NCBI GenBank assembly: GCA_035637655.1
Contig: DASPWT010000057.1
Coordinates: forward strand, 1 to 25,578
Reading direction: 5' to 3'
DNA length: 25,578 nucleotides
Source of the DNA: VBDM01 sp035637655
GTDB lineage: Bacteria; Pseudomonadota; Gammaproteobacteria; Burkholderiales; SG8-39
Positions within the stretch are counted from its first letter, which is position 1, and each line of letters starts with the position of its first letter. Positions 14,676-22,512 of the stretch are shown here, piece after piece. Both the position numbers and the translations under genes were made by a program. Below the pieces are notes generated by a model. That model was not told the DNA's origin and made no database searches. It saw nothing but the letters and a program-made list of their open reading frames with translations.

Positions 14676-15905
14676 TCAGGTCGGTTGGTCTAGACCGAAT
14701 GCCTTGTGCAGCGCCCGCACCGCGAGCTCCATGTATTTCTCGTCGATCACGACGGAAATCTTGATCTCCGAGGTCGAGATCATCTGGATGTTGATGCCCT
14801 CTTCGGCGAGAGTGCGGAACATCTGGCTTGCGATTCCCGCGTGGGTACGCATGCCGACGCCCACCATCGAGACCTTGCAGATCTTTGGGTCACCACGAAT
14901 GTCGGCGGCTTTGATGTGGTCCTTCACCTGCCGGTTGAGCACGTCGAGCGCCTTCTGGTACTCGTTGCGGTGGACGGTAAACGACAAGTCGGTCAGGCCG
15001 TCGACGCCGGCGTTCTGGATGATCATGTCGACATCGATGTTGGCGTCGCCGATCGGCCCGAGGATGGCGTAGGCGATGCCGGGTCGATCGGGCACGCCCA
15101 TCACGGTGATCTTCGCTTCATCGCGGTTGAAGGCGATTCCTGAAATGGCGGCTTCTTCCATCTTTGCGTCTTCCTCGAAGGTGATCAGCGTGCCCTCGCC
15201 TTGTTCCTGGAAGCTTGAGAGCACGCGCAAGGGCACCTTGTATTTGCCGGCGAATTCCACCGATCGGATCTGCAGGACCTTGGAGCCGAGACTCGCCATT
15301 TCGAGCATTTCCTCGAAGGTCACGGATTTGAGGCGCCGCGCTTCCGGCACGATGCGAGGGTCGGTGGTGTAGACCCCGTCCACGTCGGTGTAGATCTGGC
15401 ACTCGTCGGCCTTCAAGGCGGCGGCGAGCGCGACCGCTGTGGTGTCCGATCCGCCGCGGCCGAGCGTGGTGACATTGCCCTCGGCGTCGACGCCCTGAAA
15501 GCCGGCAACCACGACGACTCTTCCCTCGGCCAGGTCCGCACGCATGCGCTTCTCGTCGATTTTCCGGATTCGCGCCTTGGTATGCGAGCTGTCGGTGAGA
15601 ATTCCGACCTGTCCTCCGGTGTAGCTGCGCGCCTTGACGCCGCGCTCGAGCAGCGCCATGCACAAGAGGCCGATCGTGACCTGCTCGCCGGTCGCCAAGA
15701 CCACGTCAAATTCGCGCGGGTCGGGATCAGGCTGGATATCCTTCGCCAGGGCCACCAGCCTGTTGGTTTCCCCACTCATCGCTGAAACTACGACAACGAG
15801 CTGATGCCCGGCGCCTTTGAATGCGGTAATCCTACCGGCGACGCTCTTGATACGCTCGGTCGTGCCCACCGAAGTCCCGCCGAATTTTTGAACGATCAGC
15901 GCCAT
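14676..15905 (-). CDS. lysC: Aspartate kinase
   Basis: A 409-residue monofunctional aspartokinase catalysing ATP-dependent phosphorylation of aspartate, the first step to lysine, threonine, methionine and diaminopimelate. The N-terminus MALIVQKFGGTSVG carries the KFGGTSV kinase signature. GRGGSDTTAVALAAAL and YTDVDGVYTTDPRIV are the nucleotide and aspartate-binding blocks. The last 150 residues form two ACT domains (ITVMGVPDRPGIAYAILGPI and VSMVGVGMRTHAGIASQMF), the site of feedback control by lysine/threonine. The ATG at 15905 is chosen over one seven codons upstream because the conserved start MALIVQKFGG begins there and an AGAGG site precedes it. It is divergent from a small HTH gene and followed by tRNA-Ser. 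Confidence 0.96.
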   Translation of the reverse strand: MALIVQKFGGTSVGTTERIKSVAGRITAFKGAGHQLVVVVSAMSGETNRLVALAKDIQPDPDPREFDVVLATGEQVTIGLLCMALLERGVKARSYTGGQVGILTDSSHTKARIRKIDEKRMRADLAEGRVVVVAGFQGVDAEGNVTTLGRGGSDTTAVALAAALKADECQIYTDVDGVYTTDPRIVPEARRLKSVTFEEMLEMASLGSKVLQIRSVEFAGKYKVPLRVLSSFQEQGEGTLITFEEDAKMEEAAISGIAFNRDEAKITVMGVPDRPGIAYAILGPIGDANIDVDMIIQNAGVDGLTDLSFTVHRNEYQKALDVLNRQVKDHIKAADIRGDPKICKVSMVGVGMRTHAGIASQMFRTLAEEGINIQMISTSEIKISVVIDEKYMELAVRALHKAFGLDQPT

Positions 15906-15929
15906 GCCAGCCTCTGAGAAAGGCATTGA

Positions 15930-15958
15930 ATTTTATCGCAAATTCTTCGCAAAAGTAA
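15930..15958 (-). promoter_or_regulatory. Candidate promoter of lysC
   Basis: On the minus strand TAAAAT (15930-15935, five of six consensus bases) is preceded 17 bases away by TTACTT (15953-15958), a weak -35 box. It lies 25 bases before the lysC ATG at 15905 in the gap shared with the divergent HTH gene. Confidence 0.35.
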
Positions 15959-16064
15959 GGATCAGCCGAACCCTGCCGTTGCCCGGGCCGGGGGCATTTC
16001 CACTCTGGCACGGTCTATGCGGTTGGCATACGCATCGCCACGTCCGAGCGGTACCGGAGCGAAC

Positions 16065-16373
16065 ATGAAACTGTTTGAACTCGTCAACCCGCGGGAAATC
16101 CGCAGGCGCCTGGGCCTGAACCAGGAGGAATTCTGGACCAGGATCGGCGTGACACAAAGCGGCGGATCGCGTTACGAAAGCGGCCGTCCGATGCCGAAGC
16201 CCGTTCGCCAGTTGCTGCGGCTGGTCCACGTCGAGCGGATCGACTTGAGCCGCGTGAAAAAAGAAGACTTCGAGATCATCGACCACCTGAAATCGCACCA
16301 TCCGGATCTCTATCAGAGCCTGCGCAAGGCGGCGCGAAACAAGCGCAGGAAACCCGAGGAATCCAAGCACTAG
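16065..16373 (+). CDS. Small XRE-like helix-turn-helix protein
   Basis: A 102-residue basic protein. Residues 10-55 form a lambda-repressor/XRE-type helix-turn-helix: EIRRRLGLNQEEFWTRIGV, then TQSGGSRYESGRPMPKPV, the usual recognition helix and ESGR turn, followed by LRLVHVERIDL. The C-terminal 40 residues are charged (KKEDFEIIDHLKSHHPDL, then KAARNKRRKPEE) and may contact DNA or a partner. The ATG at 16065, with GGAG upstream, is chosen over one 16 codons earlier because the HTH begins just after it. It diverges from lysC with a shared promoter region and has its own strong terminator. A DNA-binding regulator is likely; the target is unknown, and lysC or itself are obvious candidates. Confidence 0.8.
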   Translation: MKLFELVNPREIRRRLGLNQEEFWTRIGVTQSGGSRYESGRPMPKPVRQLLRLVHVERIDLSRVKKEDFEIIDHLKSHHPDLYQSLRKAARNKRRKPEESKH

Positions 16374-16453
16374 CCCGACATGTCCATCGCTGGGCCGGCG
16401 GGCTGGTCCAAGACGCAGCGACAGTTGCGCGGTTGTAACGAGGGGGGTTCGAC

Positions 16454-16483
16454 GCGGCGGACTAAATGTCCGCCGCCTTTTTT
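16454..16483 (+). terminator. Strong intrinsic terminator after the HTH gene
   Basis: A nine-base-pair perfect stem (GCGGCGGAC, 16454-16462, with GTCCGCCGC, 16468-16476), a five-base loop TAAAT, then C and six Ts (16478-16483). It is 80 bases after the HTH gene stop and just before the convergent end of tRNA-Ser(UGA). Confidence 0.88.
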
Positions 16484-16488
16484 GAGAT

Positions 16489-16578
16489 TGGCGGAAGGTG
16501 TGAGATTCGAACTCACGAGGGGCTTGCGCCTCTGCCGGTTTTCAAGACCGGTGCCTTAAACCGCTCGGCCAACCTTCC
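16489..16578 (-). tRNA. tRNA-Ser (anticodon UGA)
   Basis: The minus strand folds as a class II tRNA. The acceptor stem is GGAAGGT (5' end at 16578) with ACCTTCC, discriminator G and encoded CCA at 16489-16491. The D-arm has GGCCGAGCGGTT, and the anticodon stem CCGGT/ACCGG holds loop CTTGAAA (TGA at 34-36). A GC-rich long variable arm and a T-arm with AGTTCGAATCT complete it. It reads UCA and probably other UCN codons. A TACAAT box (16614-16619) lies about 36 bases upstream as a possible -10 element. Confidence 0.96.
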
Positions 16579-16751
16579 GGCATGCCACCGGCAAGTGCCT
16601 GTCGCCGCTTGAAATTGTATCACCCGGTCCCCATATACCCTCCCGTCATGGCGTCTTGAGCATCGTCTCGCTATACTGCTGGCGCCAATCGAGAAACTCG
16701 GGCAGTATCGACCGAGTCTAAGGACGCATCAACGTTTCACGGAGGCTGAAA

Positions 16752-17453
16752 ATGCAACCTGAACTTCAACCCGTTCGGACCGGTTCCCTACCGGCGCAGG
16801 ACTATGCAGTGCAGCAGCACCGGGTGCTGCGCAATACCTACTGGCTTCTCGCTCTCTCGCTCATTCCCACTGTCATCGGCGCGGCGATCGGAACGAATCT
16901 CGACTTCGGGTTCATGCGCGCGAGCCCGATCCTCTCGTTCTTCGCGGTGCTCGCGATCTTCTACGGATGGATTTTCGCGATCGAGCGCAACCGCAACAGC
17001 TCGCTCGGCGTCGGCCTGCTGCTCGGGTTCACGCTCTTCATGGGGCTGCTGCTCGGGCCGTTGCTTCAGTCCGTGCTTGGATTGAGGAACGGCATCCAAC
17101 TCGTGATGATGGCCTTCGGCGGCACGGCCGCGGTGTTCGCCGTGATGGCCGGAATCGCGACCACGACCAAGCGCGACCTGAGCGGCATGGCGAATTTTCT
17201 CGCGGTGGGCGCAGTCGTCATCATGCTCGCGGTAGTCGCCAACGTCTTCTTCCAGAGCGTGACCGCGTACCTCGTGATCCTGGCGGGCTTCGTGCTGCTC
17301 TCGTCGCTCCTGATGCTGTGGCAGATCAACGCGATCGTGCGCGGCGGCGAGACGAACTATGTGTCGGCGACGCTGACGCTGTACGTCTCGATCTACAACC
17401 TGTTCTCCAGCCTGCTGCAATTGCTCGGCATCTTCGGCGGCAGCCGCGACTGA
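16752..17453 (+). CDS. Bax inhibitor-1/YccA family membrane protein
   Basis: A 233-residue inner-membrane protein with seven predicted membrane helices after a polar N-terminus of about 25 residues, the topology of the Bax inhibitor-1/YccA family. The family-typical start (VLRNTYWLLALSLIPTVIGA), the central GLRNGIQLVMMAFGGTAAVF region and the C-terminal YVSATLTLYVSIYNLFSSLL stretch followed by GIFGG are visible. E. coli YccA interacts with the FtsH protease and modulates its activity, so a role in membrane-protein quality control is possible by family. The ATG at 16752 has a clear GGAGG site. The gene stands alone, bounded by tRNA-Ser upstream and its own terminator. Confidence 0.9.
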   Translation: MQPELQPVRTGSLPAQDYAVQQHRVLRNTYWLLALSLIPTVIGAAIGTNLDFGFMRASPILSFFAVLAIFYGWIFAIERNRNSSLGVGLLLGFTLFMGLLLGPLLQSVLGLRNGIQLVMMAFGGTAAVFAVMAGIATTTKRDLSGMANFLAVGAVVIMLAVVANVFFQSVTAYLVILAGFVLLSSLLMLWQINAIVRGGETNYVSATLTLYVSIYNLFSSLLQLLGIFGGSRD

Positions 17454-17473
17454 CGCTTCCGTTCCACCGAAAG

Positions 17474-17497
17474 AAGGGCGCTCTAGCGCCCTTTTTT
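17474..17497 (+). terminator. Intrinsic terminator after the YccA-like gene
   Basis: Stem AAGGGCGC (17474-17481) with GCGCCCTT (17486-17493), loop TCTA, followed by further Ts to 17497. It is 20 bases after the stop and touches the stop codon of the convergent rlmD, so it may also help end the minus-strand operon. Confidence 0.85.
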
Positions 17498-18788
17498 ATT
17501 CCCGCTCGAACAGCGCGATCGACTCCACGTGCGAGGTATGCGGGAACATGTTCACCACGCCGGCTGCGGCGAGCCGGTACCCCTGCGTGTGAACGAGCAC
17601 GCCGCTGTCGCGGGCCAGAGTCGCCGGATCGCACGCGACGTACACGATGCGGGACGGGGGCTTCGCGGCAAATGATTTCACCAGCTCGATTGCCCCTTCC
17701 CTGGGCGGATCGAGCAGCGCCTTGTCGCACGCCGGCAGACCGGCGCATGCCGCGGCGTCGAAAAGGTCAGCAACCGCGAAGCGGCAGTGATCGGCGAGGC
17801 GGTTGGCTCGGGCGTTCTCCTGCGCGCGGGCAACCAGCCCTGCGCTGCCTTCGACCCCGAGCACTTCGGCGCCGCGGCCGGCGATCGGCAGAGTGAAATT
17901 GCCCAGCCCGCAGAAGAAATCGGTGATTCTCTCGCCCGGCCGCGGATCCAGAAGCGACAGCGCGCGGCGCACCAGCAGCCGGTTCACCGCGTGGTTGACC
18001 TGGGTGAAATCGGTCGGGCCGAACGCGATGCGCAGCCCGTATTCGGGCAGCGTGTAGTACAAGCCCGGTGCCTCGAGCGGCCAGAATGGACGCGCCGAGT
18101 CGGGCCCTTCGGGCTGCAGCCACAGCTGCACGCCGTGCCGGTCGGCAAACTCCTTGAGGCGCTCGGCGTCGCCGGACCCGGGCGGCACCAGAACCCGGAA
18201 CACCAGCACGACCAGCTCCTCTCCGACTGCAACCTCGATCTGGGGCAGTCGCGCCTGCATCTCGAGCGAATCGACCAGCGCGCGCAAGGGTTGCAGGAGA
18301 TCCGAGATGCGGGGGGGCAGCACCTCGCAACTGGTCATGTCCGTGACGTAGCGCGATTTACGCTCCCGAAATCCCACGAGCGATCCACCCTTCTTCGGTA
18401 CCCAGCGCACCGACATTCGAGCTCGATGCCGGTAACCCCAGGAAAGCCCGTAGAGAGGCCGCATCAGCGTCTCTGGGCGCAGACGGGCGATGTGCCAGAG
18501 CGCGTCCTCGAGCACGCGCTGCTTGGCCGCCACCTGCGCGCGTTCCTCGATATGCTGCATCGAACATCCGCCGCAGGTGCCGAAGAAGGCGCAGCGCGGG
18601 GAAATTCGCGCCGCGCCCTCTTGCTCGATCCGCACGATCTGCGCGGCTTCCCACGCGGGTTTCTTGCGGTAAGCGGAGTATTCGACGCGTTCGCCCGGCA
18701 CGGCATTGTCGACGAACACGGCTTTTCCCCCGACGTGGGCCACGCCGCGGCCCTCCCGGTCGAGGGACTCGATGAGGGCGATCGGCAT
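17496..18788 (-). CDS. rlmD: 23S rRNA (uracil-1939-C5)-methyltransferase RlmD
   Basis: A 430-residue RNA methyltransferase of the RumA/RlmD family that makes m5U in 23S rRNA (U1939 in E. coli). The N-terminal TRAM RNA-binding domain (about 1-55, GRGVAHVGGKAVFVDNAVPG) is followed by the [4Fe-4S] cysteines CAFFGTCGGC (66, 72, 75) and a fourth in TSCEVL. The SAM domain has ITDFFCGLGNFTLPIA (motif I) and LLDPPREGA. The catalytic nucleophile is Cys386 in VACDPATLARD. The C-terminus FPHTSHVESIALFER is typical. It is the last gene of the minus-strand cluster, 15 bases after the exonuclease. Chemistry and fold are secure; exact nucleotide specificity is inferred from family resemblance. Confidence 0.93.
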   Translation of the reverse strand: MPIALIESLDREGRGVAHVGGKAVFVDNAVPGERVEYSAYRKKPAWEAAQIVRIEQEGAARISPRCAFFGTCGGCSMQHIEERAQVAAKQRVLEDALWHIARLRPETLMRPLYGLSWGYRHRARMSVRWVPKKGGSLVGFRERKSRYVTDMTSCEVLPPRISDLLQPLRALVDSLEMQARLPQIEVAVGEELVVLVFRVLVPPGSGDAERLKEFADRHGVQLWLQPEGPDSARPFWPLEAPGLYYTLPEYGLRIAFGPTDFTQVNHAVNRLLVRRALSLLDPRPGERITDFFCGLGNFTLPIAGRGAEVLGVEGSAGLVARAQENARANRLADHCRFAVADLFDAAACAGLPACDKALLDPPREGAIELVKSFAAKPPSRIVYVACDPATLARDSGVLVHTQGYRLAAAGVVNMFPHTSHVESIALFERE

Positions 18789-18803
18789 CGGGGACCGCGG
18801 GCT

Positions 18804-19577
18804 TCAGCTCCACCGGCCGACGAACTCGCGCCAGTGGGCGTCTTTGGAATGGCCGAGCGTGTCCCGGACCAGTTCCAGCTCCTTGCGGTAGCGCGCCTCG
18901 TCGTAGGCCCCGCGCAGGAGCTGGAAGCGCAGGAAGACCAGGTAGGTGTTGGCTGCATCGGTTTCGCAATAGCTCCGGATCACGTCGATTTTCCCGGCTT
19001 GATAGGCGTCCCACACGCCGGAACCGTCCATTCCCATTTTTCCGGGGAATCCGAGCAGGCGCGCGAGCTCGTCGAGCTGGACGTAGCCCCGGGCCTGGTA
19101 CAAGGCGAGCAGATCCATGAGATCGAGATGCCGCGTGTGATACCGGCTGAGGTAGTTGCTGTAGCGGAACTCCTTGTCCTCATCCCCCAGTTCCCAGTAT
19201 CGCGGGGCGGAGACTCCATGGACGAGCCCGCGATAGTGGAGCACGGGCATGTCGAATCCCTTGCCGTTCCACGAAACCAGCTGCGGAGTATATTTCTCGA
19301 TGCCGTCGAAGAAGCGCCGGAGCAGCTCTCCCTCGCCGTCCGCGGCGGAGCCCAGCGACCAGCAGCGGAAAGTCTTCCCTTCGCGCAGCGCGCACGCGAT
19401 GGCGACGACCCGGTGCAGGTGCAACGGCAGAAAGTCCTGGCCGGTCTGGGCGCGCCGTTGCTGGAAAGCGTGCTCCGCGACGTCCCGGTCGGAGAGCTTC
19501 GCATCCAGGTCGCGAAGCAGGCGCAGGCCGGCGATGTCCGGCACCGTCTCGATATCGAATGCGAGGATCGGCGTCAT
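18804..19577 (-). CDS. PolB-like 3'-5' exonuclease domain protein
   Basis: A 257-residue DEDDy-type exonuclease resembling the proofreading domain of family B DNA polymerases but standing alone. The metal ligands are visible in order: Asp8 and Glu10 in FDIETVPD, the second block LVSWNGKGFDMPVL, and the third YCETDAANTY with the Tyr-x3-Asp signature. Such proteins are annotated as predicted PolB-like 3'-5' exonucleases, and their biological role is poorly known. Start and length fit the family. It sits between cysM (21 bases upstream) and rlmD (15 bases downstream), a position that recurs in betaproteobacterial genomes as far as I recall. Confidence 0.88.
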   Translation of the reverse strand: MTPILAFDIETVPDIAGLRLLRDLDAKLSDRDVAEHAFQQRRAQTGQDFLPLHLHRVVAIACALREGKTFRCWSLGSAADGEGELLRRFFDGIEKYTPQLVSWNGKGFDMPVLHYRGLVHGVSAPRYWELGDEDKEFRYSNYLSRYHTRHLDLMDLLALYQARGYVQLDELARLLGFPGKMGMDGSGVWDAYQAGKIDVIRSYCETDAANTYLVFLRFQLLRGAYDEARYRKELELVRDTLGHSKDAHWREFVGRWS

Positions 19578-19598
19578 TCGCTCGCGCGGTGAACGCCG

Positions 19599-20507
19599 TC
19601 AGTCGGGGAAAACGCCTGTCGAGAGGTAGCGGTCGCCGCGGTCACAGACGATGGTCACGATGGTCGCGTTCTCGGCTTCGCGCGAAATTCTCAACGCGAC
19701 CGCGAGCGCGCCGCCCGATGATATGCCGGCGAAGATGCCTTCCTCGCGCGCCATGCGGCGCGCCATCTCCTCGGCGTCGGCCTGGCTCACGTATTCCAGC
19801 CGGTCCACGCGCGCCTTGTCGTAGATCTTCGGCAGATAGGCCTCGGGCCACTTGCGGATGCCGGGAATCTGCGAGCCCTCCTCGGGCTGGCAGCCGACGA
19901 TCTGGATTCTCGGGTTCTTTTCCTTGAAGAAGCGCGAGCAGCCCATGATGGTGCCGGTGGTGCCCATGCTGCTGACGAAGTGCGTGAGCGTCCCCTTGGT
20001 GTCGCGCCAGATTTCCGGCCCCGTGCCCTCGTAGTGCGACAGCGGATTGTCGGGGTTGGCGAACTGGTCGAGAATGCGCCCCCTGCCCTCGCGCTGCATC
20101 TTTTCGGCGAGGTCGCGCGCGGCCTCCATGCCGCCCGCCTTGGGCGTGAGGATGATCTCTGCGCCGAAGGCGCGCATGGTCTGGCGCCGCTCGGCGGACA
20201 GGTGCTCGGGCATGACGAGCACCATGCGGTAGCCGCGGATCGCCGCGGCCATCGCAAGCGCGATGCCGGTGTTGCCGCTCGTCGCCTCGATCAATGCATC
20301 GCCCGGCTTGATCGTCCCGCGCTTCTCCGCGCGCACGATCATCCACATCGCGGGCCGGTCCTTGACCGAGCCTGCGGGATTGTTGCCCTCGAGCTTGGCG
20401 AGGACGATGTTGGAGGTCTTTCCCGGAAGGCGCTTCAGCCTCACCAGCGGCGTGTCGCCGACCGTATCCTCGATCGTCTTGTAGGTCAGCTCCGGATTGC
20501 GGTCCAT
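19599..20507 (-). CDS. cysM: Cysteine synthase B (O-acetylserine sulfhydrylase)
   Basis: A 302-residue fold-type-II PLP enzyme forming cysteine from O-acetylserine and sulfide, or thiosulfate in CysM. The start MDRNPELTYKTIEDTVGDTP is followed by PLVRLKRLPG. NNPAGSVKDRPA holds the PLP lysine, TSGNTGIALAMAAA binds the substrate carboxylate, and GTTGTIMG is the phosphate loop. VGCQPEEGSQIPGIRKWPEA, in place of the CysK pattern, points to CysM. The ATG at 20507 is chosen over upstream starts at 20525 and 20537 because the conserved N-terminus begins there and the others lie within hldD. It follows hldD by four bases and precedes the exonuclease by 21. Confidence 0.92.
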   Translation of the reverse strand: MDRNPELTYKTIEDTVGDTPLVRLKRLPGKTSNIVLAKLEGNNPAGSVKDRPAMWMIVRAEKRGTIKPGDALIEATSGNTGIALAMAAAIRGYRMVLVMPEHLSAERRQTMRAFGAEIILTPKAGGMEAARDLAEKMQREGRGRILDQFANPDNPLSHYEGTGPEIWRDTKGTLTHFVSSMGTTGTIMGCSRFFKEKNPRIQIVGCQPEEGSQIPGIRKWPEAYLPKIYDKARVDRLEYVSQADAEEMARRMAREEGIFAGISSGGALAVALRISREAENATIVTIVCDRGDRYLSTGVFPD

Positions 20508-20511
20508 GTTT

Positions 20512-21546
20512 CTATGATATCTCATGGCGCTGAGCATCAGGGCCGGCGGCTTTCCCTTCGTCGAGCAGTTGGCTGCAGTAGCGTGCTACGCCCTCCTCGA
20601 CCGCAAGGAAAGGCGCGGCGAAACCCGCGCGGCGCAGCGCGCCGACGTCCGCCTGAGTGAAATTCTGGTACTTGCCTTTCAGCGCATCCGGAAAGGGCGC
20701 GTACTCGATCAGACCCTGAGCGCGCGCCTCCGCCAGGTCCACGGGTTGATCGCCTTTTGCATTGCGGCAGCAGTTGATCGTCGCGAGCGCCACGTCGTTG
20801 AAGCTCTGCGCCCGCCCGGTCCCGACATTGAAAATACCCGACAGCTCGGGATGGTCGAGAAAATGCAGATTGACCCGGATCACGTCCTCGACCGAGACGA
20901 AGTCGCGGCGCTGCTCGCCGTCCGCGTACCCCCCGGACCCGGCGAAGGGACGCACGCGCCGCTCCGCCGAATACTGGTTGAAGAAATGCCAGGCCACCGA
21001 CGCCATGCGGCCCTTGTGCCATTCGTTGGGACCGTACACGTTGAAGTAGCGGAACCCGGCGATCTGCGAGCCCGCTTCGCCCAGGCGCCGCCGGACCGCC
21101 TGATCGAACAGGAATTTCGAGTAGCCGTAGATGTTGAGGGGCGCCTCGAACCTTCGCTCCTCGCGAAAGCCCGTGCCCGCCCCGTACACCGCCGCCGATG
21201 ACGCATAGACGAGGGGGACTTCGTCCTCCACGCAGAACTCGAGCAGCGCCATCGAATAGCGGTAATTGTTTTCCATCATGAAGCGGCCGTCGGTCTCCAT
21301 GGTGTCGGAACACGCGCCCTGATGGAACACGACGTCGATCGACTCGGAAAAATCGCCCGCCTCGAGGCGCCTCCGGAATTCATCCTTGTCGAGAAAATCG
21401 GCGATCTCGCAGCCCGCCAGATTGCGGAACTTGTCGCCGCGCTCCAGGTCGTCCACGGCGAGGATCTGGGTTTCGCCGCGCGCGTTCAGCGCCCGGACCA
21501 GGTTCGACCCGATGAAGCCCGCCGCGCCGGTCACTACGAAGTACAT
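20512..21546 (-). CDS. hldD: ADP-L-glycero-D-manno-heptose 6-epimerase
   Basis: A 344-residue short-chain-dehydrogenase-like epimerase that makes ADP-L-glycero-D-manno-heptose, the last step of heptose precursor supply for the LPS inner core. The NAD(P) glycine motif is VTGAAGFIGSNLVRAL at the N-terminus. DDLERGDKFRNL is diagnostic of HldD. VYASSAAVYG and YGYSKFLFDQ hold the catalytic Ser/Tyr/Lys, followed by RYFNVYGPNEWHKGRMASV. It is somewhat longer than the E. coli protein (about 310), with an extra C-terminal tail. It lies six bases after rfaE1 and four before cysM in one operon. Confidence 0.95.
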   Translation of the reverse strand: MYFVVTGAAGFIGSNLVRALNARGETQILAVDDLERGDKFRNLAGCEIADFLDKDEFRRRLEAGDFSESIDVVFHQGACSDTMETDGRFMMENNYRYSMALLEFCVEDEVPLVYASSAAVYGAGTGFREERRFEAPLNIYGYSKFLFDQAVRRRLGEAGSQIAGFRYFNVYGPNEWHKGRMASVAWHFFNQYSAERRVRPFAGSGGYADGEQRRDFVSVEDVIRVNLHFLDHPELSGIFNVGTGRAQSFNDVALATINCCRNAKGDQPVDLAEARAQGLIEYAPFPDALKGKYQNFTQADVGALRRAGFAAPFLAVEEGVARYCSQLLDEGKAAGPDAQRHEIS

Positions 21547-21552
21547 GTCCGC

Positions 21553-22512
21553 CTATCCTCGCGCCAGCGCGTCGCGGAGCTCTTTCGGCTGCACGACGGC
21601 GGTGCCGAACTTGAGAACCTTGATGCCGGCCGCGACGTTCGAGACCCTGACCGCCTCTGCGAGCGGCATCCCCACCCCGAGCATCACTCCGAGCGTCGCG
21701 ATGACCGTATCTCCGGCGCCGCTCACGTCGATCACTTCGTGCTCCTCGCGAGCCGGCTCGTGCCGGGTCCGGCCGGACTCGTACAGCGTCATGCCTTCGG
21801 CGCCGCGGGTAACGAGCAGCGCCCGAATCCCGAGCCGCTCGCGCAGCGCCTGCGCCTTCGCGGTGAGCTCGTTTTCGTCCTTCCAGCTTCCCACGACTTC
21901 GCGCAGCTCGGCCCGGTTCGGCGTCACCACGGTCGCGCCCGCGTAGCGCGAGTAATCATCGCCCTTGGGATCGACCAGAACGGTCCTGCCCTGTTCGAGC
22001 GCGATCCCGATCATTTGCGCGATGTGCGTGAGTCCGCCCTTGCCGTAGTCGGAGAGGATCACGACATCGCGGTCCGCAATCATGCGCCGGTAGTCGTCGA
22101 GCTTGTCGAGCAGGACCTCGTGACTCGGCGCGGTCTCGAAGTCGACGCGCAGCATCTGCTGCAGCCGCCCGCCGATCACGCGCAGCTTGACCGTCGTATC
22201 GATCGACTTGTCACGATGAAGATTCGCCTGGACGCGCGTCTCCGCCAGGAGCTGCGCCAGCCTGCGACCCGGCTCGTCGTCGCCGACCACCGACAGCAGC
22301 GCCACGTTCGCGCCCAGGGCTGCCGCGTTGGCCGCGACGTTCGCCGCCCCGCCCGGTGTTTCCCTGGTGCGCTTGCTTTCGATCTTGACGATGGGCACCG
22401 GCGCTTCGGGGGAGATGCGGCTGACCTCGCCATACCAGTAGCGGTCGAGCATCACGTCGCCCACCACCAGGACGCGCGCCTTGTGCAGCTCCGAAAAACT
22501 TTCCGCCTTCAC
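21553..22512 (-). CDS. rfaE1: D-glycero-beta-D-manno-heptose-7-phosphate kinase
   Basis: A 319-residue PfkB/ribokinase-family sugar kinase that adds the 1-phosphate to heptose-7-phosphate for LPS core synthesis. The start KARVLVVGDVMLDRYWYGEV and the block ISPEAPVPIVKI are typical of the HldE kinase domain. ETPGGAANVAANAAALGA is PfkB signature 1, and VIDVSGAGDTVIATLGVML holds the GAGDT anion hole and catalytic aspartate. The cytidylyltransferase domain of bifunctional HldE is absent, so a separate rfaE2/hldC must exist elsewhere. The frame is open far upstream through ugd, but homology starts at the GTG at 22510-22512, which overlaps the ugd stop by four bases. Confidence 0.93.
   Translation of the reverse strand: MKAESFSELHKARVLVVGDVMLDRYWYGEVSRISPEAPVPIVKIESKRTRETPGGAANVAANAAALGANVALLSVVGDDEPGRRLAQLLAETRVQANLHRDKSIDTTVKLRVIGGRLQQMLRVDFETAPSHEVLLDKLDDYRRMIADRDVVILSDYGKGGLTHIAQMIGIALEQGRTVLVDPKGDDYSRYAGATVVTPNRAELREVVGSWKDENELTAKAQALRERLGIRALLVTRGAEGMTLYESGRTRHEPAREEHEVIDVSGAGDTVIATLGVMLGVGMPLAEAVRVSNVAAGIKVLKFGTAVVQPKELRDALARG

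Noticed and set aside
17787..19592. A 601-codon plus-strand open frame opposite rlmD and the exonuclease
   Set aside because: It is antisense to two genes with intact catalytic motifs. Its length reflects the high GC content and codon bias of those genes.
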